This document shows, piece by piece, positions 13,401 to 24,510 of a DNA stretch of 64,000 nucleotides. The stretch comes from Zonotrichia leucophrys gambelii (Eukaryota > Chordata > Aves > Passeriformes > Passerellidae). The notes under the pieces were generated by a model that saw only the letters and a list, made by a program, of their open reading frames with translations, had not been told where the DNA came from and searched no databases. The stretch is from NCBI RefSeq assembly GCF_028769735.1, contig NC_088179.1, forward strand, positions 7,386,001 through 7,450,000, read 5' to 3'. The position numbers were made by a program, and so were the translations under genes. Each line of letters opens with the position of its first letter. Position 1 is the stretch's first letter.

Positions 13401-16400
13401 AGACTTTAAATATGATCTTCCTGACATTAACAAGGCAACTGAATTATGTTTCAAAGGGATGGAAGGAAATGCAATTTTTGCACATCTTTGTGGTGAGGAG
13501 GAGGGGAAGTTTTAGGACTTTGTTCTCTTCATTCTGGAGCTGGGTATCATTTCTGTGTAATTGCATTGCATTGGGGGATGGAGGACTGCAGTGGGAAAGG
13601 AAGCCAGCCCTTCACAGGGCCTGTGCAGCAGGGAGGAGCAGAACAAGACTGATTCACAGGGCAGTAATTTCCATCTCATGGGCAAGAAGTCACGGTCTTC
13701 CTGCTGCCTTCAAACAGGATGGTTTGGTTCTGGGTGAGGTGGTCTCATGAGTGCAAGGTTCAAGTAGCAGAGAGAGGATTTGCCTGCTGGGCTTTGAAAA
13801 CCAGCAGCCCTGTAATCTCAGGCTGCATTGGTGTGCTGTGGTGGAAAGAACGCAGCACTCCAGTGTTAACTACACTGTGCCACCATAAGGGTTGCACTTT
13901 CCACAGATGAATAGTCATCCTTAGGTTCAGGACATTTCTAGAAATGAATGTCATTGGTCATGTGGGAATGGGATGAGGTTTGTAAGGTCACACTGAAATT
14001 TGAAGTGCACAGGTAATATTATCCTCTGGGATTTCAGGCTGTACTGGTTAAAATGGCTCTTCTGTTAAAAAATATTTTTAAGAATATTGACATCATGCTT
14101 AATTTGCATCCTTTAAGCAAAGGTCCCCCCTAAAAACCTCAGAGATATGAAACAGAAAGGAATCTTTTCCTAAAGCTGCCCATCAACAGCCAGCTTTCAC
14201 AGTGATTCATGGCTGAGCTTGAATGCAAATATAAGGAGGATATTCTAGATTGTGTATGTAAGTGATCTTATAAATATGTTCATTTGTAAATGACCATTTA
14301 TTGCTTGCTGCTGGAAATGATTCATGGCACTTCTCAAAGACTGAGTCTCTTATTTTGTGTGCCCACAAAAAACTGATGGACATTTATGTGTATAATTTTA
14401 ACAATATGTATCACTTGTGGGCAATACTCTGTTGTAAGTTTTTACCAATTATGTCTGTCACACCAACTCCCTCACTGCTGATATTTTTTAACAACACAAT
14501 AATGTCCCTCAAACTCAAACAGCAGGTGTAATAGCAAGAAACAAGCTGCTGTATATCTCCCAGAAGAAAAGACCTTTTCAAGTTAACTTCTATGAAGGAC
14601 GGTGGGAAAATAGGTGTGGGGAAATTACTCATGGGTTTGCAAGAGCCAAATAAATTCTGAGGGAGATGTATGTGTGATGCTGTATTCCCTAAGATGAGCT
14701 TTTCATCACATCTACAGCAATTTCACTGACTTGCTGAGGTTCTGGTGAAGCACAGTAATAGACTTTCATTGCTGGAGAAAAGGCTGCTTCTCATAATTTG
14801 GTAAATGGTTCAGCTTCTCTTTTTACCAGACAGGGGGGACTCCTCTCGTTTGTGTAATGGCCTTTTAAAGTGAGTGTAAGGCATGTCTGTATTCCATTTA
14901 CTCTCATTTGATTCTGCCAGCGTAAGTAAAGGCCTTAGTGAAAATGAAAATCAAAGCTTCATAAGCCTTGAGCATCCCTTTTATTAAAGTCATTTCAAGT
15001 CATTGTGGTTTCAAATCCATTTTGTTGTATACAGAAGATCTTGTGCTAAATAACTGGGATATTTAACATGGCAGGGATTTTTTTTAGGAATCAAGAACTT
15101 AAAAGAATAATAGAGAGGTGTATATATGGCTATTAAACTGTCATGAAAAAGATTATTGAATATCCCCAGGAATTGCTGTAGAAACCAATTCTCCACTCCC
15201 AAGTTCTCCAGAAATGTAGGTCAGGCACTAGAAGTTAATCTCAGGAGCTTTTTCTGCCAAGTGGAACGAGCAGGCTGCAATGTTGAGAGCCTGGGTGTGA
15301 GAGCACTTACCAATTGCTCAGGGCAAGAAGGAAGTTAACTTGGGTACTAACCAAGAACTGAAATGGGATAAAAGCTCAGGACAGACAGTTGGGCAATGTA
15401 GACACGTGGGAATTAATTGTTTGAACATTAGAGTAAGGGAAATAAGGAATTAGAACTTGGAAGAAGATAGTTTTTGGAAGTTGATTAAAAAGCCTAAACA
15501 AATCAGGTGCCTTTCTATGCCTGGAGGAGGAACAGAAAAACAAGATCCAGTAGAAACTTTTCCAGTAGTGATTTGGGATTTTGCTATGCCAGAGTCCATA
15601 ATTGGATGCCAGATTTTCCTGGGAGGGCAGAGGAATTAGGAGAGGCGGTTTTGGAACTTAATTCTTGTGTAGGTTGGAGAATCTGATAAAAAGCATTTCA
15701 AGTTCTCTGGCCCTGCTGTAGTGATGACAATGAAAATTGATCCCATGCATTCCAGCAGCCCTCATGTGTGAGCTGCATTTTAATTAGCTTAGTTTTTTCC
15801 CATTTTTCTCTTCCTAGTCTGCTGTATTGTGGAGCAGAGGTTCTTGAAGGAGTCTGTGCTGAAGAGTTAGATCTAGCCCCTTTCTTACCTTGAAGAATGT
15901 ATTTACTTAAAATAATAGTAGTTGTGTGTATTTGTGAGGTCCTGAAGAAATGAAGCTGCAGTTTCTCATCAGATGATCTCTCTGGCAGATTTGCAGTTCA
16001 TGTGGCACATATTCAGCTTGCTGTACCCTCTCTCAGCTGTGATGGACTGGTGCACTGTCTCTTGCTTTGTTCAGGAGTGAGGGGCCCTCTCACCACTCCT
16101 GTTACCCCTGTTGGGATGGGTGTCAGGTGCTTCAAGGCAGGGAGGAAAGGGGCACTTGTCCAGCTGAGCAGGACTTTACCTGAATGCATTTATGTTCAAT
16201 GGTATCACAGCTGCTGCCCTGGGGAGCTCTCAGGTGCTTCATGTTCTGAGAGTAGGGGAGCAGGCAGCTCCCCAAGTGCTCACAAATGCTTAAGACACAG
16301 AGTTGCCTCCCTGAGCTGGTGTGAGCACACCAAAGCAGCAAACAGAGTAGTTCCAGAAGAGAATAGCAGTGCTCACCAGCAGCAGCTGCCTGACCCACTG

Positions 16401-16660
16401 CTGCTGTTCTGTGCTGGTCAGAGGGATGGAGGCTGGAGGTGGTGAGTGAGAGGGGTTACATTTCCTTCCTGTTTCCTACAGTGGCTCCCAGGAGCGAATG
16501 CAGTGGAGCTGGGAGGGTGTAGGTATTGCTAATGACAGGGAAACACCCTTCCCTCTTTGTAATCCCACTTGCTACTTCTCACACTTAAAGACAGCTCTGC
16601 TCCACCTCAGTGAGCAACTTCAGCTCTTGGCTTGGGGATTGTTTTACATTGCCATAAATG
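13401..16660. other. Unique non-coding stretch with two GC-richer pockets
   Basis: The pockets are about 13560-13900 and 16010-16450. Each gives longer open frames: 112 codons at 13412-13750, and 147 codons at 16002-16445 with an 88-codon minus frame inside it. Longer frames are expected where stop codons are rarer. The translations show no domain, signal peptide or repeat I recognise. I leave them as non-coding. Confidence 0.5.
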
Positions 16661-16664
16661 AAGC

Positions 16665-16965
16665 CAGGTTATTGTAGTACTCTCTGATGTGAGGATCTCC
16701 AGAAAACCTACAAATAATGATTAATGTGCATGACAGCCTTGCAAAATAGGGTAGCTAATCTCATTTTACAGGTGGAAAAAATGAGGCCCAAGAGCATTAC
16801 TGGTCTGATTTTTTTTCAGTGGCACCCTATAGGATGGGTGGGTGCCTGGAACTGCTGGAAAGCCAACTCCAAGCAATGAATCCCAGGCCACACAGCAAGC
16901 TGGTGGCAGTGGGGAGAAGAAATCCAATCCTGGCTCTCAGTCTTTCATGCAAACCACCAGATGAC
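16665..16965 (-). mobile_element. Ancient MIR/CORE-type SINE relic, minus strand
   Basis: Read on the plus strand the block contains, in order, GAGGATCTCCAGAAAACC, ACAGCCTTGCAAAATAGGGT, CTCATTTTACAGGTGG, AATGAGGCCCAAGAGC, GGCCACACAGCAAGC, TGGTGGCAGTGGGG and AATCCAATCCTGGCTCTCAG. This is the order of a reverse-complemented MIR-like SINE: L3-type tail, CORE, then tRNA-derived head. About 80 bases near 16800-16884 do not fit and may be an insertion or a diverged segment. Such elements are amniote-wide and old, which fits the decay. Exact family (MIR, AmnSINE or another CORE-SINE) is unresolved. Confidence 0.68.
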
Positions 16966-16966
16966 A

Positions 16967-17015
16967 CTTAAAAAGCACTTCTGGGGATGAAAAGTACTAT
17001 ATAATTATTGCTTCC
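16967..17015 (+). mobile_element. L3/AmnSINE-type 3' tail, plus strand
   Basis: AAAAGCACTTCTGGGGATGA followed by AAAAGTACTATATAATTATT closely follows the tail shared by L3-mobilised amniote SINEs (a GCGCTTTG-like core, then GATGAAAAG, then GCTATATAA, then an ATT-rich end). It lies in the opposite orientation to the adjoining SINE relic. It may be the stub of a second copy. Confidence 0.6.
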
Positions 17016-20000
17016 AATATAAATATTTTCCTCTTAAAGTCAAGCTTTTCTTTTTTATTACCACTGACTTTATTAAGCCCATGTGATTGTCTTTGTTTAA
17101 GTTGTTAGAGTGTGGATTGTTGAAACCATGTGAAACATCCAGGGTCTGCATGCAGAAGTTAATGTAGTTGAAATACATTACCCACTGTATTGAATCATCC
17201 TCTTAGAAAAACATTGTCCCTGCAATTCCCATAAACTTTAAAGCCTGCCAAAACATCCCCTAAAATAGCTACTCCTGCATGAGCATCCCTCAGAAATAAG
17301 AACTCTTGTTACTGACATTGGTGCAGATGACTGGTGGAGTGTGCTATGTCCAGTTTTAATCTCTGCAATCTTGTACAGCTTTTTGTTGAACAAATGTAAA
17401 CTCGGCCTGAAGCTTCCTTCTACAGGGCAACATCTGTAACTGGTTCATGTTCATGGCAGTGAAGAGTTTGGGGCCATGTTTGTATCTGTGGACTTCAGTG
17501 TGAAGTTAGTGGTGGGATCAGGAAAGAGGCAAGGGTAAAGTGATTCCCAGTGCATGGAAGTCACTGGATCAGGGGAAATCCTGGCGTACTCTAAGTGTGG
17601 AACAAAACCAAGAAAAGAGGATCAGATTTTCATTGTAAAATAGTGCCTTTGGTATGGTTTTTATAGCTATTGAGAGACTGGCAAGGTGATCCTGCGAATG
17701 CCAGGAAACAGAAAGAGGCTGAAGTGCAACCCTTGTTATAATTTTGTGTTCATTCACACATCTATGCCCTCTTTGTTGCTAGAAAACCACTGATATTAAA
17801 GTTCAGACAATGATGAAATGTTAGGTGAAGATCACTGTACCGGAAGAGTAGGGTGTTGCCTGAAATGCTGCATGATATTGAGTCCATCCCCCTCTTGTTC
17901 TTCTCCACCCCCCCAAAAAAAATCCTTTACTATTATTGGAGTAAATGAATCCTCTGGTTTGATTTATACCAGATCTTGTTGTGGTTCCAGGAAACTGATT
18001 CCTGAAGAGAAAAAAGATACAGTGACAAAGAGGAAAACAGATGTCTCAGAGTTACAAACAGAAGCCAATAATTTGCTTGGTTCTTAAAAAAGGGCCAGTG
18101 TCAAGAGGATTAGATTCTGTGCAGAAATAACATAAACAAAGGTGACAAATGGTTTGGGGGCAGTGAATTGCACTCACACCTGATGGTGCCTTGCTGCCAA
18201 GCAAGGATTTTATTTAGAACAATGATGTTTTCCTTTCTGTGTTCTTATGAAATTCATTGTGGATGTTTTTGGGGATGTTATGATTTACAAGTCACCCACT
18301 GTGTATGGGTTCTTTATGGATATGACTTGTTTTTCTAAAATATTCTTTATCAGTTTACTAAGCCATATAATTTGAGAACTGGATGTGTTTGACTTTAGGT
18401 ATTAATCCTTTTTCAAGCAGAAAGACCTTTGTTTTCGTAGTTCCTTGTCGGAAATTGAAAATTTTAACAGACTTACAACAACTATTAGAGAAAGGTCACT
18501 CCAATCTCATATCAGTTTTTACCAACTTGAAATCAAGTTTTCTGTTGGCTATCACCCCAATTTAGTTAGATTTTTGTAAATTATGTGTGATAGCTTGAAA
18601 CCTCCCTTTAATCCTGTCTTTAAAAATAGCAGAATTGTCATTGATCATATTAACATTTTTATGTATGACATTCATTCTGGGTTAACTACTTTGGGCAGAG
18701 TAGTGACTTGAAGTAAAATATTTTTTTTTCTGCCAAAACTAAGTGCAGAAGAGGTTTTAGATAGACTGGATAGTCAGTGAGATCTACCTAAGCATCATTT
18801 TTAAATAAGAATTTGGGTCATGAGGCTACAGTTGTAAGCAAGTCACATCCCCATGTCTATGTTCACAAATGGCAGGTGGGTTCCAGATCCTAATGTTTCC
18901 CTTTAAAGATACTCAGACTCTGTACAAGAGTATTAGAAATGTGGAGGTGGAAAGTAAATCATAATTTTGTTGTGTTTTTTTGTTTGCCTATTGCCCTCAG
19001 AGGAGGGAAATTAAAAGGAATTCTTCTTGTGGATAGCCTTTATATCAGTTTGTGTTCTTTCCTAAGTGGAATGAATTCATAATCCTCTGTTTCCAAGGAA
19101 TTATCTTGATTCTGTCTGTTGGGTTGAAGTTTATACATTGCAACTTCTATGTAAGCAATATTTCCTATTGATCTTTAAATGATCCTATTAGTTTCTTTCA
19201 TTCCCTTAATAGAAATTTTAGCAGTAATAAAAGATAGAATCAGGCAGTAATTAGAACTGTGATTAGTTATAACATGTGTTTCTTTACCAAAGCAAAAACC
19301 CAATAAAATGTAAATTAAAATAATGGAACTGTGTCTAGCTATCTTGAATTATATTAGAACATTCACTTTTCCTTCTAAGCATTAATGTATGCTTTAAAAG
19401 GCAAATGCTTTTATTATGCAAATTCAAATCACAGTGCAGTAAGTGTATTACTTTGCAAATTGCTCTCTTACCCACAAATGGTATAAAAAAATGAAATTAC
19501 TATGTGAGAGAATGTGGATGTTTGTGCTCTCAGGTCTTGAGCCCACAAACATTTGTGTCACTAACCCTTGGTAATTAAAGTCATCACAGGGGTTTCTGTG
19601 ACTTTAGTCATGTATAAAGCAGAATATAAGGCAAAATGTGGATTTCTATGGACGAGCTGGGGTTTTTGAACTGAGCAGTGGGATCAGGTTTTTGCTTCCT
19701 CTGAAAAAAGTGACTCAAAAGCTCTCATCTCCACAGAGACTGAAGGACATTATGGTGGGTTGTCCCTGTCACCCCTTTGTCTCATTCCTGAGGAATTTCA
19801 CAGCATCTAGCAACATCTGATTCACAGCCATCAGGTCATACACCGAGGCATTTTGGTTTCCTGTATTACCTGAACAGATCATCTTCATTTGATGTGACCT
19901 CCAGAGAAAACAGAAAACTTTCTGCTAGAAGGTGGTATGTGAATGTGGTAGAGTGTGGTTTGTCCACAGGTCTCTTAGCAGCTGTCCTTAGTCACCATTC

Positions 20001-23000
20001 CCTTCCTCCTGTGGTTAGAGCAGCTGTCCCCCAGGATCAGGAGCCTGGACAAAGCTTCACTGTGCTAGATCATGTTAAATTTATTCTTGTTGGTGTAGAA
20101 AAGTGCTCTGTGGTCAGGAGTTGTGAGGATCCCTTGGAAGGTTAAGACTCATCCATGGGGCTGTGTGTTACTGCTGGGATCCTTGGGGCAGAAGTGACAA
20201 ACCCATTTCTGGCACAGCTCTGGGTTTCTCTGCTTTCTTGGAGCCTACAGGGCACACACAGGATTAGCTGTGTCCCTCTGGCATGTGAGGGACCTTCATG
20301 TAGGGGAAATCTCATGGCACAGTGCTGGAAGCTACTGAGTGATACAGGAGCTAATTTTTGTGGGTGTCATGTTTTGCAAAAAGGCATTTAAAGCTACATA
20401 AAGTGGTCTTGCTAGCTTTTCCACACAGTGCAAGGTAAGACAGGAAGCAGCTTGGGAAAATATGACTGGGGGGGAAAAATGGGAGTGATTGTTACTGTTC
20501 TCCTCTTCCTGCCCCCACCAAAAGAGTAAATATTGAAATTCCATGTCTAACTTAGCTGCAGTTCCTGAAACTGCCTCCTCTGCTGCTCAGTGGGCCATGG
20601 TCTCTGCACAGGCAGCCAGAGCATACTGCTCTGTGCTTCCTTTCAGTTTTCAGGCACTACAGTGACATATGTCCCCAGGTGAGAGAATCCAGCCAATCGG
20701 CTGAACTTTGTGTTCCTCACTCACTGGAAATGTCAGCATTACCATAACCTAATACTGCAGTTTGGGCAGCAGATTGTTGGATTGGTGCCTGCTTTCATCA
20801 GCTCCAAACTTCCTCAGAAAAGCACTTAACATCGTGGTGTAGCGTCTCTTGTTGAAATCAGTTATTTTTGCAATTCCTGACCACATTATCTGTCACATAC
20901 TCATGTAAATGTCTTGATAACCATGAGCAAGTGTCCTGTTTTCCCTTGGCTAGGCTGACTGCTTGTGCTGCTGCTGACCTTTTTTAGTTTTCTAGTTAAG
21001 TCTGTGTAATGTTTCTGAATACCTTGCATAAATTCTGAAATACTGCACTTTCTATAACTGTACATACAGATAGATATAAAAACACCATGTTACCGATACC
21101 TGGGAAAACTGGAACCTGTTCCTTTTCCCCTAGAAATCACTGGTAATTTCCGATGCATTAGAAAGATATGCAGTATAACTAAGGCATGTTTCCTTGCTCT
21201 TGTAGCGTCTTGTTTTAGAAAAAAAAAAGCCAAAACAAACCTATGTAAAGAGAAATGAGTGTCTTGTGGTCTGGCTGTACTTTCATTAAGCTTTTTAACT
21301 TCTGTTGGGTTTGCTGCTGTTTGGATGAGAAGTAACAGGGGGACTGGAGGGTGGTTTGAGCTAATTAGTTTCCTTGCACTCTGAGGCTCTTGGCCAGATT
21401 CCTGTAAGTTTGATAATAAAGTTTTATGGCATATGTTTTGCTCTTTATGGGAAGAAACACCATGGGGAGCTGTACTTCAAAGAATCCAGGTCTCCTTCAT
21501 GCCCTTTGAACTGTACAGGAAAATCTTCAGACAGGTTATGTGGTGTGACCACTGCTCAAGAGCTTGGCTTGGATTGCTCTTTTGCTCTGGCTCTTTGAGG
21601 GAGCTGTGTGTCTTTGGGATGAAAGTGAGAAGTGGGAAAATTGGAGACCTTATTAGAAGTTGTGAATTCCTTTAGATGTGTGTGAGCAAGATGCAGCTCC
21701 CTGCCCAAAGCACTGCACCGCTTGCTGCTCAGGAGTTCTCATGCACCTGATTTTTTGGGAGTTCTGAAGAGCACTGCTTCTGCATTCTCTCTTTAGCCCG
21801 AACTCTTTGAGTGATGCTGAATGGTAGGTAGGAATATGGATGTAGGGACTGTGTGTGTCATCAGGAGAGGACTTCTGGTTGTGGCTTAAAATAATCAGGA
21901 GGTCAAAGTGTGTCTTTAGGAAGATGGCCTACTGTACTAGTGGTGTTACTGTATTAGTAAATAGACTTTCTGATAAATAAATACATGTCTTACATGTCTT
22001 GCATGCTGCAGTTCTCTTTCCCAATAGGAACAAAACCCAATGGCGGATTTTCCTCCCAGATGTGATGTTAAGAGAAAGACCCAAGAAGAAAACCAGTGTC
22101 ATGTCTAATGCCTAATTGGCACAGGGAACTTCTTTTGTTAGAAAACCCAATAGTACTATTTGCTTCCTAAGGGATATTCCATTATTAGAAACTGTCCAGC
22201 AAGGGCAAGGCACTGTGCACAAAGCCATGCAGTTCTCAGTGGCCTCTACCAGGACAGGGTTTCCCTAGGGAAGCATTACCTGCTCTGCAGTGGGCATTTG
22301 CTTCTCTCACTGGGCTGCTCCTTGACCTTTCTGCTCATTTACACCAGATCCTTTCTGCCCTCACCTCTGCATGGTCAGCCAGGGAAATGCAGCATCTGAG
22401 GTTATGGATTTCAGCAGCTGCTACATGGAATGGACACCCTAATAAAGGAATTGACCTCCTACTGAATCCCATGCTACTTTGGGATTTATAAGCCTAACTC
22501 ATTGATTTGCTTCTGAAGAGATCTCCTTAGCTTGAGTACTCAGTTGAAGATAATTAAGGGGAGCTGTTAAGTTCGTCAGTTTTAAGCATCACACTGCTAG
22601 CTTATGAGTTTAGTAAATTGAAAGTAATTAAGGCTAGTTGGTTTCAAAAATCCCTTTCCTGTCTGTGAAGCAGAGGTCGTGTCATTGCTTACATAGTACT
22701 GAATTAAATGGCACCTATTAAAATGTGTTTTTTATCATCCAGCAAGCTGTATTCTGAGATGTGAGTCAGGAGACATTTTGGAGAAATGCTGCTGAGAATT
22801 TCTGCTAGTGAGATATTTTAAAAATGTGGCAAAATCACTGGACACTTGTGTTTGTATGTATTTTGTTTTCATATATCTCTACCCAAGGGTACAGGTGCTT
22901 ATTTGGCTGCTCTTGTTCAAGAGCTGCCTTTGTGATATGGATTGGTTACTCAGGGAATAGATGTGCAGGCTTGTGAAATACATGAAAAATCACCAAAAGG

Positions 23001-24430
23001 AGGCATTCATAGCTAAAGAAATAAAAGAATTAGAGAAGTTATAAAATATATTGTCATGTGCCTTTCCCTGAACCTTAGTTGCAGAATCTAACCCTCTTGG
23101 TATTCATAAATGATTTCAGTGCAGAGCACTGAGCCATTATGTGTGTGACAGACGTGTCCTTCTCCCAGCCTGGGCTGTTTCTGGAGCAGCCAAGACTATG
23201 CCAAACAGAAATGCTGCATTTGATATACTGGGTCACAAAAGTAATTTTTCCAACTCCTATTTATACCCATCAGAATAGGTTTGGATTGTTTCAGATAAAC
23301 AGCAATTTTTCTTTATTTTCACTTTCTTTTTTTCTTTCTTTTTTCTCCAAAGGGGGTTTCAGTTACTGCAACATTCTCCATCAGTCTGCATTTTGGAGTG
23401 CACAGAGACTGATCTGGGAAAGGAGCCTGACCCAGGACAGAGGGAGAGGGGAAGGGGTGGGAGGTGAATGGGAGACCCAGAGAGATTCCCTAATCCCCTC
23501 TGCTCCTGGCTTTCAGAGCATTTCCTAGCATTCCATTCCATATAATGAATGCAAGCACAAGGCCAAGTGGTCTGAGTAACATGATCAGATCCTTAACAGG
23601 GAGTTTCTTTGTGTTTTATGGCTTTCCAGGACTCACAGTGTAGATAGTGGGAAATCCAAGCACTGGGCAGAGGAAGGGCCTTGGATTTCAGACTAAATGC
23701 AACATTACTAGGAATATTTATGAAGCGAAAGAGGGGAAATAGAAATAATTAAGCATCTTTGAACAGTTTTTTCTTCCTTAAATGGCAACTTCTTCAGTCA
23801 ACTCTACACTTCTGTTCATTCTGAAATGTCAGTTATTCAATTTCACTTGATCCCAAAGGTTCTTTCTGATTGATTATCTCATATCCTGGAATGACACTTA
23901 ATAATGCATTGCACTGTAATGTGATGTGTGCCAAATTTCTTAAAATATAAAATAGCATCAAATGATGTGCCAAAGGTTTTGATGTGACTTTTCTTGGCCT
24001 AGTGTGACAAGAATATCCATTAAGCACTTAAATAAACAGCTTCTGGAAAAGCTGTGTCCTTATGAGCAATTTGCTGAAGATAATGAGCAGGTATATAAAT
24101 TCTGCCAGCAATATGAATTGTTTTCTTCCCTGTTGATTTGCTGTGATCTTACCCACCATGCTGTTTACACTAATAAATGCAATGTGGCACTGGGAAATGT
24201 GGTGAACTTGTAAATTGTAGTAAAAAATCTGCAAATATCTGAAAATCACATGTGGAATTTTTCTCCCCAGTTTTTCAGAGGCTTCTCTCACAGTTGAATT
24301 CCCTTCTGTTTCATTGAGGATGGGCTGGCTGAGTGAGTCTACAAAAGGATGTGAGATTCTGCTTTCCCAGCAGACTGTAATTTTACTGGTCTGCTAATCA
24401 AAAAAATTTGTTTGCCAGTTCTTAATTGGT
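17016..24430. other. Unique non-coding stretch
   Basis: About 7.4 kb of AT-rich sequence without a named repeat or gene. Minor items are a 7-bp hairpin at 18189-18206 (arms CCTTGCT/AGCAAGG) and a pyrimidine-rich run at 23306-23348. The 129-codon frame at 23139-23528 translates across that pyrimidine run into a Ser/Phe/Leu-rich segment and is not convincing. Confidence 0.5.
23306..23348. repeat. Pyrimidine-rich low-complexity tract
   Basis: Mostly T with scattered C (TTTCTTTCTT-like), with a few A. Low-complexity sequence with no adjoining element recognised. Confidence 0.65.
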
Positions 24431-24473
24431 AATTGATATTAGAGAGTGCTTAATGTCTTCCATGGATGATGGA

Positions 24474-24510
24474 TCGTGCCACGTGCATTATTTTAACGGT
24501 GTGAGCGCCA
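24474..24510. promoter_or_regulatory. Candidate regulatory patch with CACGTG and clustered CpGs
   Basis: CACGTG, the core bHLH-ZIP/USF-type E-box, lies at 24480-24485. CpGs occur at 24475, 24482, 24497 and 24506, four within 33 bases, in a region otherwise poor in CpG. Retained CpGs can mark constrained or unmethylated sequence. The patch overlaps open frames on both strands (24426-24638 plus, 24450-24665 minus), neither of which I recognise. Function is inferred only. Confidence 0.25.

Noticed and set aside
16002..16445. 147-codon plus frame, one of the longest in the window
   Set aside because: It lies in a GC-richer pocket with a minus frame inside it, and shows no domain, no exon-like pattern and no protein family I recognise.
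23139..23528. 129-codon plus frame
   Set aside because: It crosses a pyrimidine-rich tract that gives a Ser/Phe/Leu run, with no known domain.
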